From positions 1 through 41,953 of the forward strand of contig CAYUHC010000006.1 in NCBI GenBank assembly GCA_964444555.1: a stretch of DNA of 41,953 nt, in the 5' to 3' direction. The notes under the pieces were generated by a model. It was not told the DNA's origin. It ran no database searches and saw nothing but the letters and a program-made list of their open reading frames with translations. This DNA is from CAYUHC01 sp964444555 (GTDB lineage: Bacteria > Patescibacteriota > Minisyncoccia > Phycocordibacterales > JACOZG01). A program made the position numbers and the translations under genes. Below, in pieces: positions 7,909 through 15,891 of this stretch. Numbering within the stretch: position 1 is the stretch's first letter; every line of letters begins with the position of its first letter.

Positions 7909-8295
7909 CTATTGATTACTGGTACCGTCCTTAAAGTTAATCGTTGGGACGTCAGGCAAGTTGGGGATCGTTTTCTTAAGATCTAAAGTATCGGTAAGAA
8001 CGTTGACCAATCCCCACACCGCCGTCATAACAAAGAGGATAATAATACCGTAGATCATCTGATGCCGGGCCTCCTTCTGGGCATCTCCATCTCCAGTCTT
8101 ACGAATATAAGCAAGCAAGCCCCACAAGAAATAAATTACCCCCAAACCAATAATAAAGGGAATAATATATTTGTTACCAATGGCGATAATCTCCTCGAAA
8201 GCACCTCCAATGCTACGGAAAGCGCTTTGAGCGAAAGTTGCCAGCGGCAAAAAGGCAGCCAAACCCAACACTAAGCCTTTAATTTTCTGAACCAT
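7909..8295 (-). CDS. Small two-helix pilin-like protein (TrbC/VirB2-like), copy 4
   Basis: 128 residues. Signal-like N-terminus (MVQKIKGLVLGLAAFLPLATFAQS, cleavage plausible after the second Ala-X-Ala-like site), then helices at about 42-64 (IPFIIGLGVIYFLWGLLAYI) and 80-103 (MIYGIIILFVMTAVWGLVNVL) separated by a charged loop with GDGDAQKEAR. The YFLWG and VWGLVN motifs are shared with copy 3. A short polar tail follows. A promoter-like stretch lies in the 55-nt gap upstream, so copies 4 and 5 may be expressed apart from copies 1-3. Confidence 0.72.
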   Translation of the reverse strand: MVQKIKGLVLGLAAFLPLATFAQSAFRSIGGAFEEIIAIGNKYIIPFIIGLGVIYFLWGLLAYIRKTGDGDAQKEARHQMIYGIIILFVMTAVWGLVNVLTDTLDLKKTIPNLPDVPTINFKDGTSNQ

Positions 8296-8312
8296 AAAAT
8301 AAACTTAACTTA

Positions 8313-8342
8313 ATAATCTTTATAATACTATACAGTATACCA
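8313..8342 (-). promoter_or_regulatory. Possible internal promoter for pilin-like copies 4 and 5
   Basis: In the only gap of the run, the minus strand reads GGTATACTGTATAGTATTAT: overlapping -10-like hexamers (TATACT, TATAGT, TATTAT) with a near-palindromic TATACTGTATA. No good -35 is visible and no SD precedes the ATG at 8295. Confidence 0.35.
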
Positions 8343-8350
8343 CAGCTCCA

Positions 8351-8758
8351 CTAGTTAGACAGGAGAAGTTGGGGAGGTTTCGGTGTTTTAGTATCCAGAG
8401 GGAAGGTGTCTACCAAGAGATTGACCAATCCCCACACCGAGACCATCACCGCTAAAATAATTATTCCCCAAGTCATTGTCCCTGTCGCCTTTTTGCGCGT
8501 AGCTGGATCACCACCAGAATTGATGTACTGGAACAAACCCCACAAAAAATAGATCAGGGCGCCAGCCACAATCAAATTTCTGATCGGACCACCAATATTG
8601 ATAATCACGTAGTTAACCATCCCCGCGAAGGTGGAGGTGTCGTTGGCGGCCGCAACATCCGGCGACCACGGCCCGCTAACTCCACCCGGGCCAGTCACTT
8701 GTGCCAAAGTCACAAGAGGCAAGACCAACACCAAAGCCAATAACCATTTGTAACGCAT
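8351..8758 (-). CDS. Small two-helix pilin-like protein (TrbC/VirB2-like), copy 3
   Basis: 135 residues. Signal peptide (about 1-19, LLALVLVLPLVTLAQ), a Gly/Pro-rich mature start, then helices at about 55-78 (IRNLIVAGALIYFLWGLFQYI) and 92-115 (TWGIIILAVMVSVWGLVNLL). The loop between them carries GGDPATRKKA. It shares YFLWG and SVWGLVN with copy 4 and the GPGGV motif with copy 2. It starts 3 nt after the stop of copy 2, so it is in the same transcript as copies 1-2 and the solute-binding protein. Confidence 0.72.
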   Translation of the reverse strand: MRYKWLLALVLVLPLVTLAQVTGPGGVSGPWSPDVAAANDTSTFAGMVNYVIINIGGPIRNLIVAGALIYFLWGLFQYINSGGDPATRKKATGTMTWGIIILAVMVSVWGLVNLLVDTFPLDTKTPKPPQLLLSN

Positions 8759-8761
8759 AAT

Positions 8762-9172
8762 TTAAACGCTTAAATTACTAATCGTCCCCTGGATTGCCGC
8801 CGCAATCACCGCCGCGCCCAAGACCAAAGCCGCGCCAACCATACTATAAAGAAAGGCATCATGAGCTCGACGGATCTTGGCCTGATCGCCGCGCGCCGTA
8901 ACATACATAAAACCAGCCCACATAATAAACAGCACCACGATCGGCAGGCCAATCATGGCGGCTAATTTGAGGATGTAAGAAATCAATTGAGGAATACTGT
9001 CGATGCCAGACTTTAAGTAATTCTGAAGGATGCCGCCCGTGTCAGCGGGAACTTCAATTGGCGCATTGACGCCACCTGGGCCATTACCACTTGGGGGCAA
9101 ATTAACGCCCCCAGGACCCGGAGACTGGGCATAAGCCAAATCAATAAAAATTTTGAGTAGCCAACTTTTCAT
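8762..9172 (-). CDS. Small two-helix pilin-like protein (TrbC/VirB2-like), copy 2
   Basis: 136 residues. N-terminal hydrophobic signal ending YAQS, a low-complexity Gly/Pro segment with two GPGGVN motifs (about 18-40), then helices at about 67-92 (LKLAAMIGLPIVVLFIMWAGFMYV) and 104-128 (YSMVGAALVLGAAVIAAAI). The loop has ARGDQAKIRRA, the same charged type as in the other copies. Overlaps copy 1 by 4 nt (ATGA), implying coupled translation. Confidence 0.72.
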   Translation of the reverse strand: MKSWLLKIFIDLAYAQSPGPGGVNLPPSGNGPGGVNAPIEVPADTGGILQNYLKSGIDSIPQLISYILKLAAMIGLPIVVLFIMWAGFMYVTARGDQAKIRRAHDAFLYSMVGAALVLGAAVIAAAIQGTISNLSV

Positions 9173-9558
9173 AATAGTTTTCTAACTGTGCTGGGGTCGG
9201 CAATAAATCTAATAATCGTTGCTACTATTATATAAGACCCTAGCACAACCACCAAACCAATCACCGAGGCCAAAAGATATTTTTTGGCCGACTCGCGCTT
9301 GCCAGGATTAGTCGAATAGACCAGATACATCCCGCCAGAAACCATGATCATAAGAGTTGCCAGCGGTAGGGCCAAGCGGACCAACCAAGCGTAAATATTT
9401 CCCAAGAGCTTTAAAAATTTGTCCCAATTGCAATCTTCTAGGCCCTCACATGGCACCAAGCCCGAGGTTTGGGTTTGAGCCCACACTACCCCCGCGCCAG
9501 CCAACAACAAAAGCACCGCCGCCAAGAGATGAACAAAAAATTTTCGTCGCCAAATCAT
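9169..9558 (-). CDS. Small two-helix pilin-like protein (TrbC/VirB2-like), copy 1
   Basis: 129 residues. Signal peptide (about 1-28, ending VVWAQ), a short segment with two cysteines (VPCEGLEDCNW) that could form a disulfide outside the membrane, then helices at about 58-82 (LVRLALPLATLMIMVSGGMYLV) and 94-117 (YLLASVIGLVVVLGSYIIVATII) around the charged loop STNPGKRESAKK. First of the five-gene array; starts 10 nt after the stop of the solute-binding protein. Confidence 0.72.
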   Translation of the reverse strand: MIWRRKFFVHLLAAVLLLLAGAGVVWAQTQTSGLVPCEGLEDCNWDKFLKLLGNIYAWLVRLALPLATLMIMVSGGMYLVYSTNPGKRESAKKYLLASVIGLVVVLGSYIIVATIIRFIADPSTVRKLL

Positions 9559-9568
9559 AAGTTAAAAA

Positions 9569-10870
9569 TTATCGGACTAAGACTTGCAATTCGAGCTGGG
9601 CGCGATTGACGGCCGAGCCCACTTCCTCGCGGCCACTAGTATACGTCTCGACCAGTCGCTGGAAGATGGTCGGCGAAGCCGCTGGATCAGGATCCAGCCA
9701 AGCGCGAGCGATAATCGCCGACTCATAAGCGACGCTCGCCACCGGATCTGGTGGATCCACCCGCACCAGATCAACGGCCGCCGGCGGCAAACCTGAAGCT
9801 TGGGCCAAAGGACCAGCAAAAGCTTCCGCCGAGAGATAGTAAGCCACGGTGGCGGCAGTATTTAGATTGGCAGAATTTTTAACTAATGAGACGCCGGTTA
9901 ATTGAGCAATCGTCGCGTCACCAGCAGCACCTAGTTGCGGAACTGGCGCGGCGCCAATCGATAGCTGAGGATTTTGGCGGCGCAAAGTATTGTATTCGCT
10001 GGCATAACCAAGATATAAACCAAGCGTGCCGCGCACAAAAGCCTGGCGCGCGTCGATCTGAGCCGCGTTCCAGGTGTAAAGGGAATTAGCAGGATCAATA
10101 AAGCGAACAAAAAAGTTAAGCGCTTCCACGGCCGGACTTTGCGCGTAACCGCGGGTATCTTGAAGCACAATCTTTGCGCCCTCATTACCAAATTCGAAAA
10201 TCGGGTTACCAGCCTGCAAGGTCAGCATCGCGTAGATATCGCGCGCGTTGGTGTTGTTGTTAAAAGTGCCCATCGCGATCGCCGATTGCGTCAAACTCCC
10301 CCGATCATCAACTTTGGTTAGCGCCTTAACCGTCTCTTGGATTTGCGACCAAGCGCGCGGTGGCGCCACCAAGCGTGCCGTGGTCAACAAATCTTGATTG
10401 TAATAGAGAACAAGAGGGTCAACGGTTAGCGGCAACCCCAAAATTCCTTGGGGGAAGAGATAGACGCTCGCCGAGCGAACAAAATTTTCTCGGAAATTGC
10501 GCACGGCCAATTGCTCGTAAGGAATCGCGGCTAGCTTGTCTCGGTGCTTAAGTAAATACGAATGCGGCCAGATGACCAAATCGGGACCCCGACCAGCGGC
10601 AAGAGCATTAACAAATTCATTTTCGATCCGACGCGGATCAACGTAATTGTAATTGACCGTAAACTCCGACTCGTGGGCATCCTGGAAGTCAGAAAAGAAC
10701 TGATTCATTGTCTCCGCTGGGATGGTGCCCCAGATCGTCACTTGACCACCCGAACCTCCTTCTGGCGCTCGAAAACCGGGAATAATACCGGCGAAAACCA
10801 AGACGCCCACAAACACCACAAAGACAAAGCCGAGGAGCAGGATGATCTGGAAAGTACTAAGATTATTCAT
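9569..10870 (-). CDS. Extracellular solute-binding protein, ABC sugar type (family 1-like)
   Basis: 433 residues. An uncleaved-looking N-terminal transmembrane helix (about 7-29) anchors it; no lipobox cysteine is visible. The mature part begins QVTIWGTIPAETMNQFF and contains ALAAGRGPDLVIW (about 90-102), GLPLTVDPLVLYYNQDLL (about 144-161), the pattern of sugar-binding family 1 proteins such as MalE. No permease or ATPase gene is in the window. It sits 10 nt upstream of the pilin-like array and 4 nt downstream of a methyltransferase, so it may bind a ligand at the surface together with the array rather than feed an adjacent transporter. Confidence 0.8.
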   Translation of the reverse strand: MNNLSTFQIILLLGFVFVVFVGVLVFAGIIPGFRAPEGGSGGQVTIWGTIPAETMNQFFSDFQDAHESEFTVNYNYVDPRRIENEFVNALAAGRGPDLVIWPHSYLLKHRDKLAAIPYEQLAVRNFRENFVRSASVYLFPQGILGLPLTVDPLVLYYNQDLLTTARLVAPPRAWSQIQETVKALTKVDDRGSLTQSAIAMGTFNNNTNARDIYAMLTLQAGNPIFEFGNEGAKIVLQDTRGYAQSPAVEALNFFVRFIDPANSLYTWNAAQIDARQAFVRGTLGLYLGYASEYNTLRRQNPQLSIGAAPVPQLGAAGDATIAQLTGVSLVKNSANLNTAATVAYYLSAEAFAGPLAQASGLPPAAVDLVRVDPPDPVASVAYESAIIARAWLDPDPAASPTIFQRLVETYTSGREEVGSAVNRAQLELQVLVR

Positions 10871-10874
10871 AAAA

Positions 10875-11399
10875 TTATTTTACAAAAATCCGGCCATAAT
10901 GATGCGCGCCAGCGGCAAACTCTCTCTCGGGGCGAAGACCGGCTTGAATCGCGATGTCGTTTAGCGCAGTTGGCTGGACGACGCTCTCGGGCGCCGGCCC
11001 CAAACCGGCAAACGAATCGCTCCACTCGATTACCGCCACCCGACCGCCTGGACGGACGATCCGTCGAGCTTCTAACAACATCGAGTATCGCGCCTCGGAC
11101 TGGAACAACACATTAGCCAGTAAAACCAAATCCACCGCGTCCTCTTTAAGCGTTGAGCCGCCACGCTTTTCGAGATCGCCCCAAATGATCTCTAAATTTA
11201 AAACACCTTGGCGCTTAGCTTCTGACTGCAAGCGGTCAAGCAAATTTTTGTTTACGTCAATCGCGTAAACTTTACCGTGAGCGCCAACTCGCTTACCCAA
11301 AGCTAAAGTGTGGTCACCGGTACCGGCGCCAAAATCAGCTACCCGCATCCCCTCAGTTAAACCGAGAGCAGCCACATTCTGAACAGGGTCAGAAAACAT
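10875..11399 (-). CDS. Class I SAM-dependent methyltransferase (UbiE-like)
   Basis: 174 residues, one Rossmann-type domain. Motif I VADFGAGTGDHTL (about 19-31), acidic end of strand 2 VYAIDVNKNLL (about 43-53), WGDLEKRGG (about 73-81), VDLVLLANVL and a post-motif RRIVRPGGRVAVIEW (about 117-131). The Arg-Pro-Gly-Gly turn is typical of UbiE/small-molecule or lipid methyltransferases. Substrate unknown. Lies between gyrA (12 nt upstream) and the solute-binding protein (4 nt downstream) in the same run. Confidence 0.82.
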   Translation of the reverse strand: MFSDPVQNVAALGLTEGMRVADFGAGTGDHTLALGKRVGAHGKVYAIDVNKNLLDRLQSEAKRQGVLNLEIIWGDLEKRGGSTLKEDAVDLVLLANVLFQSEARYSMLLEARRIVRPGGRVAVIEWSDSFAGLGPAPESVVQPTALNDIAIQAGLRPEREFAAGAHHYGRIFVK

Positions 11400-11411
11400 T
11401 CTTCTATTGTA

Positions 11412-13868
11412 TTACAAGAAAGTAAGCGAAGCGAGAGAGTCACCTGTGCGCAACTTCATAATCCGGACACCTTGCGTCTGTCGGCCCAGCGAAGGGATCT
11501 CGTCCAACTTGGTACGAATGACTTGGCCCATTTTGGAAACGGCAATAATCTCCGACTCATCTTCGTAAATAATTTTGCTATCAATCACCGCTCCGGTCTT
11601 GCTGGTAACCTTGGCCGTCTTGATGCCCGAGCCGCCGCGCTTTTGCGTCTTATACTCTGGAAGTTTAGTTTTTTTGCCATAGCCATGCTCCGTCATAATC
11701 AAAAATTGAGCGGTCTTATCGATCGGCCGGATCACACTCGCGCCCACGATGTGGTCGCTCGCGCCCAACTTCATCGCCCGCACGCCGCCCGCCGTGCGAC
11801 CCATCTCGCGAATGTCGCCTTCTTTAAACCGAATCGACTGACCGGCACGTGACGCGACGATTACTTCGTCGCCCTTCTCCACCAACAGCGCCGAATGGAG
11901 AGCATCGCCGGCATCCAATCGAATAGCAATAATGCCACTGCGCCGGACATCCTCAAAACTCTTGATGCCCATTTTTTTCGCCGTGCCCCGACGCGTAACC
12001 AACATTAATGACGCCTGCTTACCCTTATCCTCCTTGGGTCGAGCCAACACCGAATTGATTTTCTCATCCTCCGAGAGTGGCAAAAAGTTCATAATCGACT
12101 TACCGCGAGTCGCCCGCTTGCCCTCGGGAATATCGTACATCTTAATCTGATAGGCCTTGCCCTTGTTAGTAAAGAACAACAAATCAGAGTGAGTATTGGC
12201 CGTCAAAAACATGGTCACAAAATCCTCTTCCTTCACATCCAAATCAATGACGCCAACTCCCCCGCGACGCTGAGCGCGATACTCGATCGGATCCGTGCGC
12301 TTGATGTAGCCACCGGCCGTAATCACCAAAACGTTTTCTTTTTCCGGAATTAAATCTTCGGTGCTAATTTCTTTAACGCCGCCCTTAACAATCTTCGTGC
12401 GACGCGCCACGGCATATTTGGATTTAACTTCCACAAATTCGTTCTTAATGACGGCCATCATCTTCTTAACGTCCGCCAGCAAAGACTTGAGCTCCTTAAT
12501 CAGAGCGCGCTTCTCGTCCAACTCATCAATAATTTTTTTGATTTCGAGACCGGCCAATTTCTGCAAGCGCATTTCCAAAATGGCGGTCGCTTGGCGATCA
12601 GTGAAATCAAACTTCTTCATCAAATTAGCGTGAGCCTCCGGACCGTCAGCCGACTTACGGATTGTCGCGATAATCGCGTCGATAATATCAACCGCTTTTT
12701 TAAGACCCTCCAAAATGTGTTCGCGCTCTTCGGCCCGCGCCAAATCAAACTTGGTGCGGCGCGTCACCACCTCACGACGATAATCAATAAACTCTTCGAT
12801 TACCCCCTTCAGCGACAAAAGTTTTGGTACGCCATCAACAATCGCCAACATGTTGTAATGGAAAACGCTCTCAAGCTCGGTGTGTTTGTAAAGGGCGTTT
12901 AAAATCTTTTGCGGAAAGGCGCCATTTTTTAGCTCGATCACAATCCGAATGTCATCAAGCGTCGTCGACTCGTCGCGAATATCACGAATCCCTTCGATCT
13001 TTTTCTCGCGGACCAAGTCGGCAATCTTAGTGATTAAATCCTGTTTGTTAACCTGGAAAGGAATCGAACTGATGACGATCTGGAACGAACCATTTTTTGG
13101 CTCAACAATTTCGGCTTCGCCACGACACAACACCCCTCCCCGACCCGTCGCGGCGGCGTGAGCAATATCCTTAGCATTAAAAATTAAACCGCCAGTCGGA
13201 AAGTCTGGCCCCTGCACAAACTGCAACAAATCTTCCGTCGTCGCCTCGGGATTGTCGATTAAATGAATCAACGCCTCCATCACCTCGCCCAAGTTATGCG
13301 GCGGCACGCGTGTGGCCATACCGACCGCGATGCCGAGCGTGCCGTTAACCAAAAGATTGGGGAAACGCGACGGCAAGACCACTGGCTCTTTGCGCGTATT
13401 CTCGTAGTTGGGATTAAAATCAACCGTGTCTTTCTCGATATCACGAAGCAACTCAAGCGACAGGGGCATTAGCTTGGCCTCGGTATAACGCTCAGCCGCC
13501 GGCGGGTCACCGTCAATCGAACCAAAGTTACCCTGACCCCAAATCAGCGGATGGAGCAAACTAAAATCTTGAGCCAAGCGCGCCAGCGCGTCATAAACCG
13601 AAGCCGTCCCATGCGGGTGATAGTTACCAGTCGTGTCACCGGTAATCTTGGCACATTTGCGGAACTTGGCTCCCGGCGAGAGACCCAGCTCGTGCATGGT
13701 GTATAAAATGCGCCGCTGAACTGGCTTAAGACCATCGCGGACATCGGGCAAGGCACGCGAAACAATCACCGACATCGCGTAGTTAATGTAGGACTCCTTC
13801 ATTTCCCCGATAATATCGGTGGGGACAATGCGTCCAGCTTTTACTTCTGCTTCGTGATCTTGTGCCAT
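11412..13868 (-). CDS. gyrA: DNA gyrase subunit A
   Basis: 818 residues. Breakage-reunion domain with catalytic Tyr128 in AAERYTE and the GQGNFGSIDGD motif (111-121); C-terminal beta-pinwheel with a GyrA box QRRGGVG that marks gyrase rather than topoisomerase IV, although the usual Lys of the box is Val. Repeats of the pinwheel (TRRGTAKK, GRTAGGVRAMKL, QKRGGSG, GRQTQGVRIMKL) are visible. The quinolone-determining segment reads HGTASVYD: Ala89 aligns with Ser83 of E. coli GyrA and Thr88 with Asp82. Its start overlaps the upstream small gene by 28 nt. Confidence 0.97.
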   Translation of the reverse strand: MAQDHEAEVKAGRIVPTDIIGEMKESYINYAMSVIVSRALPDVRDGLKPVQRRILYTMHELGLSPGAKFRKCAKITGDTTGNYHPHGTASVYDALARLAQDFSLLHPLIWGQGNFGSIDGDPPAAERYTEAKLMPLSLELLRDIEKDTVDFNPNYENTRKEPVVLPSRFPNLLVNGTLGIAVGMATRVPPHNLGEVMEALIHLIDNPEATTEDLLQFVQGPDFPTGGLIFNAKDIAHAAATGRGGVLCRGEAEIVEPKNGSFQIVISSIPFQVNKQDLITKIADLVREKKIEGIRDIRDESTTLDDIRIVIELKNGAFPQKILNALYKHTELESVFHYNMLAIVDGVPKLLSLKGVIEEFIDYRREVVTRRTKFDLARAEEREHILEGLKKAVDIIDAIIATIRKSADGPEAHANLMKKFDFTDRQATAILEMRLQKLAGLEIKKIIDELDEKRALIKELKSLLADVKKMMAVIKNEFVEVKSKYAVARRTKIVKGGVKEISTEDLIPEKENVLVITAGGYIKRTDPIEYRAQRRGGVGVIDLDVKEEDFVTMFLTANTHSDLLFFTNKGKAYQIKMYDIPEGKRATRGKSIMNFLPLSEDEKINSVLARPKEDKGKQASLMLVTRRGTAKKMGIKSFEDVRRSGIIAIRLDAGDALHSALLVEKGDEVIVASRAGQSIRFKEGDIREMGRTAGGVRAMKLGASDHIVGASVIRPIDKTAQFLIMTEHGYGKKTKLPEYKTQKRGGSGIKTAKVTSKTGAVIDSKIIYEDESEIIAVSKMGQVIRTKLDEIPSLGRQTQGVRIMKLRTGDSLASLTFL

Positions 13869-14098
13869 CCTGTAATAATTCTTAACTTACTCTCATCTAA
13901 AAAACGTCCCACGGGCCCCTGAACCTCGGGCTTAGCGACGGGGCCACTAGTGACCGGCTCGTTCCAGGTTAATCGGAGCGAGCTTGCCCATACTATCACA
14001 ATTATAAAAGTAACTCCGAACGTCACTCCTAGGACTAAACGCCGGCGATAGGCCTCATCCCGGCTCCGCACTTGTTCGATCCACTCCCAAATACCCAT
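13841..14098 (-). CDS. Small single-pass membrane protein
   Basis: 85 residues, not recognised. A charged N-terminus (WEWIEQVRSRDEAYRRR, about 4-20) is followed by one transmembrane helix (about 21-41, LVLGVTFGVTFIIVIVWA) and an extracytoplasmic tail. Positive charges before the helix suggest an N-in orientation. Overlaps the start of gyrA by 28 nt and follows the MBL-fold gene by 13 nt, so it is cotranscribed with both. Small anchored proteins of this layout are frequent in Patescibacteria next to housekeeping genes; a similar layout is seen at 37160-37420. Confidence 0.62.
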   Translation of the reverse strand: MGIWEWIEQVRSRDEAYRRRLVLGVTFGVTFIIVIVWASSLRLTWNEPVTSGPVAKPEVQGPVGRFLDESKLRIITGWHKITKQK

Positions 14099-14111
14099 AA
14101 TATTTTGGACT

Positions 14112-14729
14112 CTAGCTTAAGGCCAGCACGGCCACTTCCGTCTCTTTATCTTGTAAATCCTTACGCTTAAGCGACAAACTGGGCACGGGTGACTTACCTT
14201 CGGCACCAACCTCTTTTAAAAACACAGGCAACGAACTCCGTTCATCATAATCAACCGGAATTACCAAGCGCGGCGAAAAAGCCGTCACGAATTTCGCGGC
14301 GGCCTTGGCCTCAAGGCCGCCGGCCGCACCCAGGGGAACAAACAAAATATCCACCGCTCCGAGCGCCTCTTTGTCGCGAGGAGAAATTTCGGTTGTAGCG
14401 GGCACGCCTAAATGGATCAACTTGATACCATCCCACATCAACGAATAAATCGTATTAATCCGCCCACCCGGGCCAGGCGTCCCCACCCCCTTAATGAAGA
14501 TGCCTCCCACCTCATACTCTCCCGGCCCCGTCACCGCAAAGGGTACACGATCACCGCGAGAAGCCTGGGTGACCCCGTTATAACCAGGATCGTTAAGCGA
14601 AACGAGGGCCAGATCGGCGCCAAATTTAGAAGCCCGAAGACCGGGCGCCTCGGCAATGGGGTTAAAGACCACTGTCGTGTCGCCAATTGAGGCCTTAATC
14701 ATCCCGAGACCGTGATAGCTGAGTACCAT
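14112..14729 (-). CDS. MBL-fold (UlaG-like) protein with degenerate metal site
   Basis: 205 residues. Overall layout of COG2220-type metallo-beta-lactamase-fold hydrolases: opening MVLSYHGLGMIKASIGDTTVVFNP, GPGEYEVGGIFIKGV (about 68-82), a strand reading IKLIHLGVPA, VDILFVPLGA and the closing RLVIPVDYDE. The HxHxDH metal motif is replaced by SLNDPGYN (about 44-51) and the following HLGD by HLGV, so the usual zinc ligands are missing. This degenerate form recurs in Patescibacteria. First gene of the long minus-strand run ending at 7639; starts 6 nt after a -10 box. Confidence 0.75.
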   Translation of the reverse strand: MVLSYHGLGMIKASIGDTTVVFNPIAEAPGLRASKFGADLALVSLNDPGYNGVTQASRGDRVPFAVTGPGEYEVGGIFIKGVGTPGPGGRINTIYSLMWDGIKLIHLGVPATTEISPRDKEALGAVDILFVPLGAAGGLEAKAAAKFVTAFSPRLVIPVDYDERSSLPVFLKEVGAEGKSPVPSLSLKRKDLQDKETEVAVLALS

Positions 14730-14735
14730 TGCCCT

Positions 14736-14778
14736 ACTCTAGCAAAAAATTTGCCATTTATCAATAAATATATATACT
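14736..14778. promoter_or_regulatory. Overlapping divergent promoters (MBL gene / S1 gene)
   Basis: Rightward: TTGCCA (14751-14756), 16 bp, TATACT (14773-14778), 8 nt to the ATG at 14787. Leftward: TTGATA (14764-14759), 17 bp, TAGAGT (14741-14736), 6 nt to the ATG at 14729. The two -35 regions interleave. Confidence 0.72.
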
Positions 14779-14786
14779 AAAACCCT

Positions 14787-15884
14787 ATGGAAATAGAACA
14801 AATTATTAGTACGAAGCCCGAGACCCCGATGGACGAGGTCTACAAAACTACCCCCGAACGTCCTCGGGAAAAATCGCTCGTTAAGGGCACCGTGATCGCT
14901 AAGTCCAAAGCTGGCGTTTTTGTGGACATCTCTCCCTTTGGCACCGGCATTATTTTTGGCCGCGAATACCTCAATGCTCGCGACATCATTAAAGAAGTTA
15001 ACGTCGGCGACACGATTACCGCTAAGGTGGTTGAGGCCGAAGGCGAAAACGGCTACATCGAACTCTCGCTCAAAGAAGCCAAACAAGCCATTATCTGGGC
15101 CGATGCCAAGCGGGCAATCGAACAGAATTCAGTCTTTGAGTTGCCGGTCAAAAACGCCAATAAGGGCGGCTTGATGATCGAATGGCAAGGCATTGACGGC
15201 TTTCTCCCCGCCTCTCAGCTCAAACCGGAGCATTATCCTAAAGTTGAGGACGGCAACAAGGACCGGATCATGGAAGAGCTCAAAAAGCTCGTTGGTCAGA
15301 AGTTGGAAGTCTATCTCATTACCGCTGATCCTAAAGAAGGCAAACTCATCTTTTCTGAAAAAGCCCTCGCCTCCAAGAGCCGCAAAGAGATTATCGCCAA
15401 GTACAATCTAGGCGACACCGTCTCGGGCGAAGTAACGGGCGTAGTCGACTTTGGCGTCTTCGTTAAGATGGAAGAGAGCTTTGAGGGCCTGATCCACATC
15501 TCGGAAATCGACTGGTCTTTGGTCGAAAATCCTCGCGACCACTTTAAGGTTGGCGATAAGGTCAAGGCCAAGATCATCGAGATCAAAGACGACAAAATCT
15601 CTCTCTCCATCAAGGCCCTCAAGAAAAATCCCTGGCAGGATGCTGGTGATAAGTACAAAAAGGGCGACGTAGTGAAGGGTGTAGTCATCAAGCACAACAA
15701 GCACGGCGCCTTGGTAGCCATCGAGGAAGGCGTGGCTGGCTTGGTCCACATCTCGGAATTCGGTTCTGACGACGAGCTCAAGAAGGCTCTCGAATTAGGC
15801 AAAACCTATACCTTTACGATCAACGTCTTTGACGCCAAGGATCAAAAGATGACTCTCTCGCTTGGCGAAAAGAAAGATAAGTAA
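14787..15884 (+). CDS. rpsA: S1-domain RNA-binding protein (ribosomal protein bS1 homologue)
   Basis: 365 residues with four S1 (OB-fold) repeats at about 30-98, 112-190, 205-272 and 290-362. Repeats 3 and 4 are the best (GDTVSGEVTGVVDFGVFVKM, FEGLIHISEIDW and GDVVKGVVIKHNKHGALV, AGLVHISEFG); repeat 2 is the most diverged. A short charged N-terminus precedes them. Typical bS1 has six repeats, so this is the short form seen in several reduced lineages. In an organism with few SDs, its usual mRNA-recruiting role may differ. Leaderless-type promoter directly upstream; convergent with pth. Confidence 0.88.
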   Translation: MEIEQIISTKPETPMDEVYKTTPERPREKSLVKGTVIAKSKAGVFVDISPFGTGIIFGREYLNARDIIKEVNVGDTITAKVVEAEGENGYIELSLKEAKQAIIWADAKRAIEQNSVFELPVKNANKGGLMIEWQGIDGFLPASQLKPEHYPKVEDGNKDRIMEELKKLVGQKLEVYLITADPKEGKLIFSEKALASKSRKEIIAKYNLGDTVSGEVTGVVDFGVFVKMEESFEGLIHISEIDWSLVENPRDHFKVGDKVKAKIIEIKDDKISLSIKALKKNPWQDAGDKYKKGDVVKGVVIKHNKHGALVAIEEGVAGLVHISEFGSDDELKKALELGKTYTFTINVFDAKDQKMTLSLGEKKDK

Positions 15885-15891
15885 CTAAATA

